Source: a virus
Length of the DNA stretch: 39,810 nucleotides
Virus record (IMG/VR): IMGVR_UViG_3300009702_000471
Span: 1-39,810 of that record
Reading direction: 5' to 3' (one strand)
The translations under genes were made by a program, and so were the position numbers. The notes below the pieces were generated by a model, which did not search any database, was not told where the DNA came from, and was given only the letters and a program-made list of their open reading frames with translations. Shown here piece after piece: positions 7,995-15,910 of the stretch; position 1 is the first letter of the stretch, and the number at the start of each line of letters is the position of its first letter.

Positions 7995-9348
7995 ACTATT
8001 ACATAAAGGGTCCCTTTGTCTTTCAAAAGTAGAAGCAAACGGAATCAAGATAGATGAGGCTTACTTAAATTCTGCTTTAGCTTCTACGGCGAAAAGGATA
8101 AAGCAGAATGAAGAGACCCTTAGGCATTCAAAGGAGTACAAAGTATGGAGGAAAAACTTTGGGGACAAGACAAACTTAGGAAGTCATGCCCAACTTGCCG
8201 AAGTCTTTTTCAAAGTTTTAGGACATAAAGGAGAAACCTATACAGCAGCAGATAATCTCAAGTCAGATGAGAATGCTTTTGCTCACATTGATTCTCCTTT
8301 CCTAAAGGCATACTTTGAGAATGAAAAGCTCAAGAAAGTAAACGGCACTTACTTGAAAGGGTTGAAAAGAGAAACAATCGATGGTTTGCTTCATCCTATG
8401 TTTGATCTTCACACTGCACGTACTTTTAGAAGCTCGAGCAGTCACCCTAACTTTCAAAACATTCCTATTAGAGATCCTGCCATAGCGAAAATCATTCGCC
8501 AAGCTTTCATTCCTCGGGAAAATCATGTCTTGGTCGAATTTGATTATAGTGGACTCGAGGTTAGGATTGCAGCTTGCTACAACAAGGATCCTAACCTAAT
8601 TGGTTATATCAAAGATTCCACTAAAGACATGCACAGGGATTCTGCTGCTGAGTGTTTCAAATGTAAGCCAAAGCAAGTATCAAAGATTATGCGATACTGC
8701 GCTAAGAATATGTTTGTCTTCCCTGAGTTCTATGGAAGCTACTACAAACAGTGTGCTCCTAACCTATGGGAAGCCTGCGATGTTCATAATCTAACTATAG
8801 GAAAACTCTCAGCCAGGGAACACCTAAGAAAAAAAGGCATCCGTACTCTTGGAGACTGTGAGAATTATAAAGCCAAACCTAAGAAAGGGACGTTTGAGCA
8901 TCACATACAACAAGTAGAAGAATTCCTATGGAAAAGCAGGTTTCATATCTATGCTGACTGGAAGAAAACATGGTATGCTGATTACCTCAAGAGAGGATGG
9001 ATTGAAACTCTTACTGGATTTAGGATTGAAGGGATCTATTCACGAAATGACATCATCAACTATCCGATTCAAGGATCGGCATTTCACTGCTTGTTATGGT
9101 CTTTGATTGAACTTCAGAGGCAACTTGAAAAACGTAAAATGAGATCCCTGATTGTCGGACAGATCCACGACTCAATAGTTGGAGATGTTCACATCAAGGA
9201 ACTTGACGACTACCTTGCTCTGACAAAAAAGATCATGCAGAAAAAGATTAGGAAGGCATGGAAGTGGATCATAGTTCCCCTTGAAGCAGAAGCAGAGGCC
9301 TGTGGTCTTGGTGAATCATGGTATGACAAGAAGGAGGTGGAGATGTGA
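7972..9348 (+). CDS. polA: Family A DNA polymerase, polymerase domain only
   Basis: The 458-residue product is the thumb-palm-fingers part of a Pol I-type enzyme with no exonuclease domain. Motif A is DYSGLEVR (191-198), motif B keeps K245 and the YG pair at 254-255 in a changed sequence, and motif C is QIHDSIVGD (397-405) with HDS instead of the common HDE. NYPIQGSA (363-370) and HTARTFRSS also fit the family. The proofreading domain is encoded separately at 6182-7411. Phage-encoded clamp and clamp loader probably provide processivity. The start ATG overlaps the MazG-like gene; the stop overlaps the next start (ATGTGA arrangement). Confidence 0.93.
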   Translation: MKDLKGNELLHKGSLCLSKVEANGIKIDEAYLNSALASTAKRIKQNEETLRHSKEYKVWRKNFGDKTNLGSHAQLAEVFFKVLGHKGETYTAADNLKSDENAFAHIDSPFLKAYFENEKLKKVNGTYLKGLKRETIDGLLHPMFDLHTARTFRSSSSHPNFQNIPIRDPAIAKIIRQAFIPRENHVLVEFDYSGLEVRIAACYNKDPNLIGYIKDSTKDMHRDSAAECFKCKPKQVSKIMRYCAKNMFVFPEFYGSYYKQCAPNLWEACDVHNLTIGKLSAREHLRKKGIRTLGDCENYKAKPKKGTFEHHIQQVEEFLWKSRFHIYADWKKTWYADYLKRGWIETLTGFRIEGIYSRNDIINYPIQGSAFHCLLWSLIELQRQLEKRKMRSLIVGQIHDSIVGDVHIKELDDYLALTKKIMQKKIRKAWKWIIVPLEAEAEACGLGESWYDKKEVEM

Positions 9349-9527
9349 GTGATTTCTACTATATCTATTCAACCGAGGCTTGTTACAAGTGCAAAAGGTC
9401 AGATGCGGATATAAGGAGGGAGTACTTAAAAGCAGAAGACACAGCAGGTCACACTAAGTCCATTTTGATAAAGAAGGAATGCCTCTCCTGTATAAAGGAT
9501 GCAAAGGAAGCAACTCATGACTTCTGA
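9345..9527 (+). CDS. Small zinc-ribbon-like protein
   Basis: The 60-residue product has two CxxC pairs (CYKC near residue 13 and CLSC near residue 47), which could bind one zinc ion. The start is GTG 9345, overlapping the polymerase stop, with AAGGAGG eight bases upstream at 9330-9336. It overlaps the methyltransferase start by 11 bases. The function is unknown; a nucleic-acid-binding accessory is a guess from the cysteine pattern. Confidence 0.7.
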   Translation: MSDFYYIYSTEACYKCKRSDADIRREYLKAEDTAGHTKSILIKKECLSCIKDAKEATHDF

Positions 9528-10269
9528 ACTCATACAAGGAGATTGTCTTAGACGCATGAAGAAAGTACCAAATGAATCAGTCGATATGGTTCTTGCAGAT
9601 CCTCCCTATGGGAAAACAGCTTGCAAGTGGGATAGTATCATTCCACTGAAACCTATGTGGGAGCAGTTGAAACGAGTTACTAAACCGAATGCTGCGATTG
9701 TGTTAACAGCAAGCCAGCCTTTTACTTCAGCACTGGTAATGAGTAATTTGAAGACATTCAAGCAGTCTTTAGTGTGGGACAAAGGAAAAGGATCAAATCC
9801 CCTGCTGGCGAAAAAGAGGATCATGCAATCGCACGAAGACATACTTGTCTTTTGCTATGGTCGTCTTCCTTACAATCCTCAGATGCGAAAAGGAAAACCA
9901 TATAAAGCTCCTCGAACTGGAGGCAATCGGACAAATAGAATCGTTGGCGCTACGGCAGACTCAAAAGGTTTCAGGCAACAAGATAACAGTGGGTTTCGCT
10001 ACCCGCTGTCGGTTCTGCCTTACTCAATACATTGTGGCTCAAAACTGCATCCTTCACAAAAGCCTGTTGGTCTGATGAAATATCTAATCCTCACATACTC
10101 CAGCAAGAGAGACATTGTATTAGACTTCACAATGGGAAGTGGTACTACAGGAGTTGCTTGTATCCAAACAGGAAGGAGATTCATTGGAATAGAACTTGAA
10201 AAGAAGTTCTTTAAGGTTGCTAAAGCCCGCATACAACACGAACTTCAGCATAAAGGATTTGACCTATGA
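9517..10269 (+). CDS. DNA methyltransferase, beta-class N6-adenine/N4-cytosine type
   Basis: The 250-residue product has the catalytic motif DPPYG at 28-32 before the AdoMet-binding motif DFTMGSGTTG at 203-212, the order of beta-class amino-methyltransferases. DPPYG can serve either N6-adenine or N4-cytosine methylation. TASQPF (64-69) and SQKPVGLM (180-187) also match phage members. The start is ATG 9517, behind AAGGAAG; an upstream ATG at 9499 would add six residues. No restriction enzyme is adjacent, so it looks like an orphan enzyme giving a second layer of DNA protection on top of deazaguanine. The target sequence is unknown. Confidence 0.88.
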   Translation: MTSELIQGDCLRRMKKVPNESVDMVLADPPYGKTACKWDSIIPLKPMWEQLKRVTKPNAAIVLTASQPFTSALVMSNLKTFKQSLVWDKGKGSNPLLAKKRIMQSHEDILVFCYGRLPYNPQMRKGKPYKAPRTGGNRTNRIVGATADSKGFRQQDNSGFRYPLSVLPYSIHCGSKLHPSQKPVGLMKYLILTYSSKRDIVLDFTMGSGTTGVACIQTGRRFIGIELEKKFFKVAKARIQHELQHKGFDL

Positions 10270-11189
10270 CTTCTGAGCTTTACAAGAAGTACAGACCTCG
10301 ATTGTTCAAGCGAGTGATAGGGCAAGAAGGGATTGTCAAGACCCTAAGCAAAATGATTAAATCAGAAACAGTTCCTCATACCATCCTATTCTCTGGTCCT
10401 TCCGGTTGTGGCAAGACCACGCTCGCTCGCATCTTAGCGAAAAAGTTGGATTGTTCAAATGCTGATTTGAATGAGATTAACTGTGCGGACTTCCGAGGCA
10501 TAGACATGGTGCGAGACATTCGGGACTCAAGTGGTCTATGTGCCTTGGCTGGAGGAAATCGAGTGTGGATAATTGACGAAGCCCATCAGCTTTCAAGTCA
10601 AGCTCAACACGCTTTCTTGAAACTTCTCGAGGATACTCCAAGCCACGTTTTCTTTTTCTTAGCAACTACCTCTCCAAACAAATTGCTTCCCACTATCCGA
10701 AACAGATGCACTACGTTTGTAGTCAAGGAACTCTCAACTGAACTGCTGGAAACCTTAGTAGACTCTATTTGCAAAAAAGAACAAATCACGTTAGGAACTG
10801 ATGCTAAAGAGAAGCTGATAGAGATAGCAGAAGGTTCTCCAAGGAAAGCTTTAGTTTTATTAGATCAAGTTCGGCACACAACCGAAGACAACCAACTCTC
10901 CCTACTGGAATCCTCCGATACAAGGCACCAAGCCATAGAATTAGCAAGAGCATTGATTAGACCCAATTCCTCTTGGAATACTGTTGCCAAAATCCTCAAA
11001 GAAGTTGAAGAAGACCCTGAGTCCCTTCGCTGGATGATTCTCGGGTATGCTCGGACGGTTTTACTGGGAGGAGGAAATCTTAGTGACAGAGCCTACCTAA
11101 TCATAGAATGCTTCCGAGAACCTTTCTATGATTCCAAAGCTGCTGGTCTAACCGCTGCCTGCTGGGAAGTTATGAAAGGAATTGAATAG
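10266..11189 (+). CDS. Clamp loader AAA+ ATPase (DnaX/RFC-like)
   Basis: The 307-residue product opens with ELYKKYRPRLFKRVIGQ, typical for DnaX and RFC small subunits. It then has Walker A GPSGCGKTT (44-52), Walker B with DEAH (104-107) and a sensor-like NRC in place of SRC. It should open and load the sliding clamp encoded at 5048-6058. Only one loader-type gene is visible, so the complex is either homo-oligomeric or needs the small helical partner at 11258. Start and previous stop overlap as ATGA. Confidence 0.9.
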   Translation: MTSELYKKYRPRLFKRVIGQEGIVKTLSKMIKSETVPHTILFSGPSGCGKTTLARILAKKLDCSNADLNEINCADFRGIDMVRDIRDSSGLCALAGGNRVWIIDEAHQLSSQAQHAFLKLLEDTPSHVFFFLATTSPNKLLPTIRNRCTTFVVKELSTELLETLVDSICKKEQITLGTDAKEKLIEIAEGSPRKALVLLDQVRHTTEDNQLSLLESSDTRHQAIELARALIRPNSSWNTVAKILKEVEEDPESLRWMILGYARTVLLGGGNLSDRAYLIIECFREPFYDSKAAGLTAACWEVMKGIE

Positions 11190-11257
11190 TCCCTCGATAA
11201 CATGGTGGAAATCCACTCCCACAAACAATGATTTCCTAACACAAGGAACTTAGTGCT

Positions 11258-11740
11258 ATGAAGTATCAAGAGGCAGACAAGTCCTTCTTCGACATTGACC
11301 TCAACAAACTCGAAGAAGAATGTGCTAATCACTCCTTACTTGTCCATGAGTATTCTGTTGCTCATGCAGAGGCAAAAATAGAACTCGACGAACTCACCGC
11401 CGAAAAGGATGTAGTGATAGCAGAACTCTCGAAAGCAATACGAGACGACCCTGCAAAGTACGGAATGGAAAAGTTCACAGAGACGGGCTTGAAGTCCTTG
11501 TTGCCTTTGCAGAAAGGTCTCAAGAGAATTAGTGAACGTATCATCAAGAAAAGGCATGAAGTTGATTTACTTGCAGGAGTTAACAGGGCCCTCGAGCATA
11601 GGAAACGGATGCTCACTAATTGTGTTGAGCTTCACGGTCAGCAGTACTTCGATACTCCCCATGTCAAAACTCAAGCAACAAAGGAGAACATCAGAAAAGA
11701 ACGAAAGAAACGTGTTCGTCGAAAAGGGAAACAAAAATGA
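11258..11740 (+). CDS. Helical protein, possible recombination mediator or loader partner
   Basis: The 160-residue product is mostly charged helix with a coiled-coil look, followed by a basic tail rich in arginine and lysine. Its place between the clamp loader and the gp32-like protein, and its size, recall recombination mediators such as UvsY, but I see no diagnostic motif. The gap 11190-11257 contains nothing I recognise. The start is ATG 11258 with AAGGAA nine bases upstream. It overlaps the next small gene at ATGA. Confidence 0.6.
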   Translation: MKYQEADKSFFDIDLNKLEEECANHSLLVHEYSVAHAEAKIELDELTAEKDVVIAELSKAIRDDPAKYGMEKFTETGLKSLLPLQKGLKRISERIIKKRHEVDLLAGVNRALEHRKRMLTNCVELHGQQYFDTPHVKTQATKENIRKERKKRVRRKGKQK

Positions 11741-11886
11741 TACAGACCTTTTTCCTTATCCTTGTTGCTGCAATCCTAATTCCGATTGTAGTGTATCTGT
11801 CCACCAAGCTCGGAGTATATGCTTACTACCGAGCGAAGTCCCTCTTTGAAAAGGAAACAGAAGATGGCAAAGCGAAAGAGAAGTAA
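11737..11886 (+). CDS. Small single-span membrane protein
   Basis: A 49-residue reading frame starts at ATG 11737, overlapping the previous stop as ATGA. It encodes one strong membrane segment (FFLILVAAILIPIVVYL, residues 5-21) followed by a short charged tail rich in lysine and glutamate. The end runs 23 bases into the ssDNA-binding protein gene. The tight overlaps at both ends support a real gene. Its function is unknown; a membrane protein in a replication operon could tether the replication complex, but that is a guess. Confidence 0.6.
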   Translation: MIQTFFLILVAAILIPIVVYLSTKLGVYAYYRAKSLFEKETEDGKAKEK

Positions 11887-12712
11887 ACGTCAGTATTCAA
11901 GTGCCAAGAAAAGAGCTCAGACTCACGGTTCATTTGATCGACCTTTCTTATTGCTTCCAAAGAGGGAAGGTGGAGGTGATATTGAGTTCCTTCGATTTGA
12001 AAAGAAGGGTCGTTTCCTCATCGACATTCTTCCTTTCCAAGTAGGGAAAGGGAATCCCTATGCTGATGAAGGGGAGCTTCACTATGAGAGGACGTTTTAC
12101 TATCATCCTCGGCTGGGAGCCAACCAAAGACACTATTTGTGTGCAGCGAAGACTCTTGGTGAACCTTGTCCCGTTTGTGATTACAGAACAGAACTGGAAC
12201 AAGACGCGGACAGCGACGAGAAAGTAATCAAGTCTCTCTATCCGAAAGAGAGACAACTCTTCAATGTTATCAACACGGAGGAGCGTGAGAAAGGAGTACA
12301 GTTGTGGGAGTATTCCTATCACAACTTTGGTAAGCTATTAGATCAGCTTATTGAAGAATCCGATGAAGAAGATGGTTATGAAAACTTCTACCATCTTGAA
12401 GGAGGAATGACTCTCAAGTTGAGTGTGTCAGAAGAATCAATGGGAAGCAACAGCTATCTCAAAGTCACTCATATTGATTTCCGACCTCGCAAGAAACCTT
12501 ACAAGGAAAGCATCCTTGAAGAAACCTTCTGCTTAGATGACTTGTTAAAGGTTACTCCCTATGACAAGCTGAAAGCCATTTTCCTACAGGCAGATGAGGA
12601 AAATGAGGAAGAGGAAGAGGAGTCCTCTAGTCGTCCTAAGAAGAAGGGAAAGAAGAAAAAGAAGAAAAAGAAAAAGGATGCCGACTTCGATGAAGATGAC
12701 ATTCCTTTCTAA
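11864..12712 (+). CDS. gp32-like single-stranded DNA-binding protein
   Basis: The 282-residue product has the plan of T4-type gp32. There is a basic N-terminus (KRKRSKRQ), a core with YHPRLGANQRHYLCAAK and a CPVC pair that could hold zinc, and a highly acidic C-terminal region ending DFDEDDIPF, the usual partner-binding tail. A run of lysines interrupts the tail. It coats ssDNA for replication and recombination. I chose ATG 11864 (AAGGA at 11851); an in-frame ATG at 11819 would overlap the membrane protein gene further. The recombinase gene follows. Confidence 0.8.
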   Translation: MAKRKRSKRQYSSAKKRAQTHGSFDRPFLLLPKREGGGDIEFLRFEKKGRFLIDILPFQVGKGNPYADEGELHYERTFYYHPRLGANQRHYLCAAKTLGEPCPVCDYRTELEQDADSDEKVIKSLYPKERQLFNVINTEEREKGVQLWEYSYHNFGKLLDQLIEESDEEDGYENFYHLEGGMTLKLSVSEESMGSNSYLKVTHIDFRPRKKPYKESILEETFCLDDLLKVTPYDKLKAIFLQADEENEEEEEESSSRPKKKGKKKKKKKKKDADFDEDDIPF

Positions 12713-12737
12713 CAACAATCCTGAGGGGATAGGAATA

Positions 12738-12764
12738 AGGGACAAGGAGGTCCCTATTTTCTTT
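12738..12764 (+). promoter_or_regulatory. Hairpin with CsrA-consensus loop, or weak terminator
   Basis: A 6-bp perfect stem (AGGGAC at 12738-12743, GTCCCT at 12750-12755) closes the loop AAGGAG and is followed by ATTTTCTTT. The upper part reads ACAAGGAGGU, one base off the CsrA SELEX consensus ACARGGAUGU, with the GGA in the loop as required. It ends 24 bases before the recombinase start. The T-rich tail also fits an intrinsic terminator after the ssDNA-binding gene. Both roles could coexist. Confidence 0.65.
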
Positions 12765-12779
12765 GCATAGGAGAAACAA

Positions 12780-13865
12780 ATGGGAGCTAAGAAACTCAAA
12801 AGGAAGCTACTAACAAAGAGAAAGAAAACAAACATCCCTAAAGAGGATCTCCTTTCCTCAGGTTCAACCCTCCTCGATCTTGCTTGTTCGGATAGCATAG
12901 CAGGAGGCTTTGCTAAAGGCCAATTTATTTTCCTCGTAGGTGATAGCCGGTCAGGCAAAACTTTCCTTTCCCTCACCTGTCTTGCGGAAGCCGCCCACAA
13001 CCCTCAATTTGAAGATTACCGTTTCATCCATGATGATGCTGAGAATGGGGCTCTCATGGACTTCACTAAGTTCTTCGGACGGCGGACGGCTAAACGTATT
13101 GAGCCACCTAACAAGGACGAGGACGGGACTCCTTTGTTCTCCACTACGGTTGAAGACTTTTACTTCAACCTAGATGATGCTTTCCAAGAGGATGAACCCT
13201 TCATCTACATCCTTGATTCAATGGATGCCCTAACGGCTACGTCAGACGACCAGAAGTTTGACAAAGTGAAAGCCGATTCAAAAGCAGGCAGGAAGTCAAC
13301 GGGAGACTACGGCACATCTAAAGCCAAGCTCAACTCAGTTCATATCAGACGAGTGATTCAAGGGCTAAAGCGAACAGGGTCCATCCTAATTGTAATCTCT
13401 CAAACAAGAGACAACATAGGATTTGGTTCTCAATTCAATCCTAAAACAAGAGGAGGAGGCAGAGCCTTACGTTTCTACTCTCATGTTGAAGTATGGTCTT
13501 CAATCAAAAAGACCCTCAAGAAAACGGTCAAGGGGAAACAAAGGAAGATAGGAGTTGAGTGTCAACTCCGAGTCAAGAAGAATCGAATTTCTGGCAAGGA
13601 AAGAGATGTCATAGTTCCTATTTACTACAGCTATGGGATGGATGACATAGGATCTTGTGTTGACTTCCTTATAGAGGAAAAGTTCTGGCCGAAGCGTGGA
13701 AAGAAAATCCACTGTCCTGACTTCGACCTAACAGCTACGAGGGATACAATCATCGAACATATTGAGGACGAACAAGGACAGTTACGGCTGAAGAAGATCA
13801 CACAGCGGGCCTGGAATGAGATTGAGAATGCCTCTAAGCTGAAAAGGAAGAAACGCTATGAGTAA
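12780..13865 (+). CDS. RecA/UvsX-like recombinase
   Basis: The 361-residue product has Walker A GDSRSGKT (54-61), a Walker B-type strand YILDSMD near residue 140, and VISQTRDNIG, where the glutamine fits the RecA sensor that couples ATP state to DNA. It should form filaments on ssDNA for strand exchange and recombination-dependent replication, with the ssDNA-binding protein and the Mre11/Rad50-like set. Start ATG follows GGAG. The leader holds the CsrA-like hairpin at 12738. The stop overlaps the next gene by eight bases. Confidence 0.87.
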   Translation: MGAKKLKRKLLTKRKKTNIPKEDLLSSGSTLLDLACSDSIAGGFAKGQFIFLVGDSRSGKTFLSLTCLAEAAHNPQFEDYRFIHDDAENGALMDFTKFFGRRTAKRIEPPNKDEDGTPLFSTTVEDFYFNLDDAFQEDEPFIYILDSMDALTATSDDQKFDKVKADSKAGRKSTGDYGTSKAKLNSVHIRRVIQGLKRTGSILIVISQTRDNIGFGSQFNPKTRGGGRALRFYSHVEVWSSIKKTLKKTVKGKQRKIGVECQLRVKKNRISGKERDVIVPIYYSYGMDDIGSCVDFLIEEKFWPKRGKKIHCPDFDLTATRDTIIEHIEDEQGQLRLKKITQRAWNEIENASKLKRKKRYE

Positions 13866-14751
13866 GAAACGTTCCCCTTTACTTCTGATTGATACTCATT
13901 ACTTAGCCTATCGTGCCTATCACACTGCAAACATCCGAACACTATCCCACAAAGGCATCAAAACAGGCGTAGTGTTTGGGATTCTCCGTGACGTTCAAAA
14001 GCTTATGAGCCAGTTTGAGACAAAGGACATTTGCTTTTGCTTCGACTCTGCCTCCTCTTTGAGGAAGGAGATTTACCCTGAATACAAAAGCAACAGAAAA
14101 GCATCCAAAGAGTCTCCTGAACTAACATCTGAACAACTAGAAGAACTCAAACTGTTTCAGGCCTTCCGAAAACAAGTCTCTCGGCTGCGAAAGGGATACC
14201 TCCCTGCCATAGGGTTCCGCAACATCTTCCGGGCGGAAGGATACGAAGCAGATGACATCATTGCTTCCTTGTGTGAAACCACTCCGAGCGAGAAGAAGGT
14301 TATTATTGTTAGCGCTGACCACGACTTATACCAGCTCCTCAGTGGTTCCGTCTCAATATGGCAGCCAAGAAAAGGAAAGCTTTACACACTGCAATCATTC
14401 AAGAACGAGTTTGGAATCCTTCCTAACAAATGGGCTCTCGTTAAAGCCATTGCCGGTTGTTCCTCCGATACTATTCCTGGTGTACCGAGAGTAGGGGAGA
14501 AGACGGCAATAAGATATCTCAACAAGGATCTAAAAGAGGACAGCAAAGCATGGAGGAGCATTGAGGAGCACAAGGAGTTGTGGACTTCTACTTACCTTCC
14601 TCTTACCGTTATCCCTTTTGAGGGATGCCCCTTCTTTAACATCAGAAAAAACAAGTTTAGCGAATCAGGCTGGAAGTCTGTCCTAAAGCAATTAGGTCTC
14701 AAGTCATTGAGAAAGAATACATCCTTTCTTAAAGGGAGGAAAAATGCCTAA
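13858..14751 (+). CDS. 5'-3' exonuclease (FEN/Pol I N-terminal type)
   Basis: The 297-residue product matches the 5' nuclease family: LLIDTHYLAYRA (7-18), CFCFDSA near residue 60, the acidic cluster EGYEADDIIA, SADHDLYQLL, and the helix-hairpin-helix run IPGVPRVGEKTA. It removes RNA primers and flaps. In cellular Pol I this is the N-terminal domain; here it is a third separate piece besides exonuclease and polymerase. The start ATG overlaps the recombinase end by eight bases. Confidence 0.9.
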   Translation: MSKKRSPLLLIDTHYLAYRAYHTANIRTLSHKGIKTGVVFGILRDVQKLMSQFETKDICFCFDSASSLRKEIYPEYKSNRKASKESPELTSEQLEELKLFQAFRKQVSRLRKGYLPAIGFRNIFRAEGYEADDIIASLCETTPSEKKVIIVSADHDLYQLLSGSVSIWQPRKGKLYTLQSFKNEFGILPNKWALVKAIAGCSSDTIPGVPRVGEKTAIRYLNKDLKEDSKAWRSIEEHKELWTSTYLPLTVIPFEGCPFFNIRKNKFSESGWKSVLKQLGLKSLRKNTSFLKGRKNA

Positions 14752-15346
14752 GAGGAGAGTAACTAAAAAGAAGGCACCACCAAAGCGAAAGAGAAGGAGG
14801 AATAGCAAAAACAAAGGAGGAGCTTTTGAGCGTCAGCTTTGTAAGCAGTTCAGTCTTTGGTGGTCTGAAGGTAAGCGGGATGACTTATTTTGGAGAACTT
14901 CTAATAGCGGAGGCCGAGCAACTTTTGCCAAGCGGAAGAACCGAGACATCAAAGGACAGTATGGAGATATGGGAGCAATAGATCCACTCGGTCACGACTT
15001 GGTCTCTTTGTTGACTTTCGAGTTCAAACGAGGTTACAATAAGAACACAATCCAAGATCTCCTTGATAAGTCCTCACCAGCAAAACAAGAATATGAGAAA
15101 TGGATTGAACAGGCAGAAAGATCCTACGAACAAGCGGGAAGTTATGCCTGGTTCCTTGTAGTGAGAAGGGATAGGCGAAAGACCATAGGAATTGTTCCTC
15201 GTTACTTCTGGAAGGACTCTCAATTGAAGTTGAAACTAAAGACTTCCCTTACCCTCAATATGAAAGGAGGAAACAAGGTAGTTGCTTTCCTTATGGAAGA
15301 CTTCTTTGATACTGTGGAACGAAAGCATTTGATCTCACTCGACTAA
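14744..15346 (+). CDS. PD-(D/E)XK-type nuclease, possible Holliday junction resolvase
   Basis: The 200-residue product begins with about 25 very basic residues. It then has GGAFERQLCKQF (E in the first helix), a DDLFWRT strand, GDMGAID, and FEFKRG, together forming a plausible PD-(D/E)XK metal site. Phage proteins with this pattern often sit in recombination modules as resolvases or branch-cutting enzymes. The start ATG follows AAAGGGAGGAAAA and overlaps the 5' nuclease by eight bases. The exact substrate cannot be told from sequence. Confidence 0.65.
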   Translation: MPKRRVTKKKAPPKRKRRRNSKNKGGAFERQLCKQFSLWWSEGKRDDLFWRTSNSGGRATFAKRKNRDIKGQYGDMGAIDPLGHDLVSLLTFEFKRGYNKNTIQDLLDKSSPAKQEYEKWIEQAERSYEQAGSYAWFLVVRRDRRKTIGIVPRYFWKDSQLKLKLKTSLTLNMKGGNKVVAFLMEDFFDTVERKHLISLD

Positions 15347-15355
15347 GGAAGAACA

Positions 15356-15763
15356 ATGAAAGTCAAAAAGAAACGAAAGAAAGGACTTCGACCGAAGAGA
15401 AAGGTTGTAAGGCCGAAGAGAAAGGTCAAGTCCAATTTTGACGGCCCTCAACTTGAGATGGCTGTAGTCAAAGAGAAAAGCTGGACTGATAGGTACTTCC
15501 GCTTCGAGTTGTTTGGAAAGATGTATTGTGCTGGACAATATCTTGCTGGTCTTGGAAGTCACAAGAAAAGGATTGTAATTCAGCAAGATCCTACGCGCTG
15601 GTATGCTTTCACTAAAGAGGATAAGAAGCATCTCAAGTCCCGAGGGATCAAGAAAAAGAGCTGGAGAAAAACTGATGAAACCGTCCCCCAAGAAGTCCTC
15701 AACTTCTTCCTACGAAAACGTCCCACTAAAAGCAAAAGCAAAGGGAAAGATAATCGGAAGTAG
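15356..15763 (+). CDS. Basic protein, function unknown
   Basis: The 135-residue product has lysine- and arginine-rich ends around a central mixed alpha-beta part (DRYFRFELFGKMYCAGQYL). The start ATG follows AAGGAAG, nine bases after the nuclease gene. The charge suggests DNA or RNA contact. No family is recognised. Its 3' part overlaps the next gene in another frame by 89 bases, a long overlap for this genome. Confidence 0.6.
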   Translation: MKVKKKRKKGLRPKRKVVRPKRKVKSNFDGPQLEMAVVKEKSWTDRYFRFELFGKMYCAGQYLAGLGSHKKRIVIQQDPTRWYAFTKEDKKHLKSRGIKKKSWRKTDETVPQEVLNFFLRKRPTKSKSKGKDNRK

Positions 15764-15908
15764 TTTTACTCTCACCGATGGAAGTAAAACAACAAAGCCC
15801 ATTCCTTTCGATGCCTCAAAGGAGGAAGTGGTAAAGGCTTTGAAAGAAAGCGGAATAGTGCCACCTGTCATACTGTGTGACAACAAGCAAAAATGTGAAG
15901 AAAAATAG
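15675..15908 (+). CDS. Single FTL-repeat domain protein
   Basis: The likely start is ATG 15675 behind GGAG, giving 77 residues; a TTG or ATG further upstream in the same frame is less likely. The core GSSFTLTDGSKTTKPIPFD followed by AS.EEVV.AL is the same pattern as the repeated domain of the big tail protein at 22758-25688 (GGTFTL, then INY-like strand, then an AL helix). Unlike that protein it lies in the early, rightward block. It overlaps the previous gene by 89 bases. Role unknown. Confidence 0.6.
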   Translation: MKPSPKKSSTSSYENVPLKAKAKGKIIGSSFTLTDGSKTTKPIPFDASKEEVVKALKESGIVPPVILCDNKQKCEEK

Positions 15909-15910
15909 GA

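Noticed and set aside
12640-12690. Lysine-coding purine run as a repeat or error
   Set aside because: It stays in frame within the ssDNA-binding protein and is followed by the expected acidic tail.
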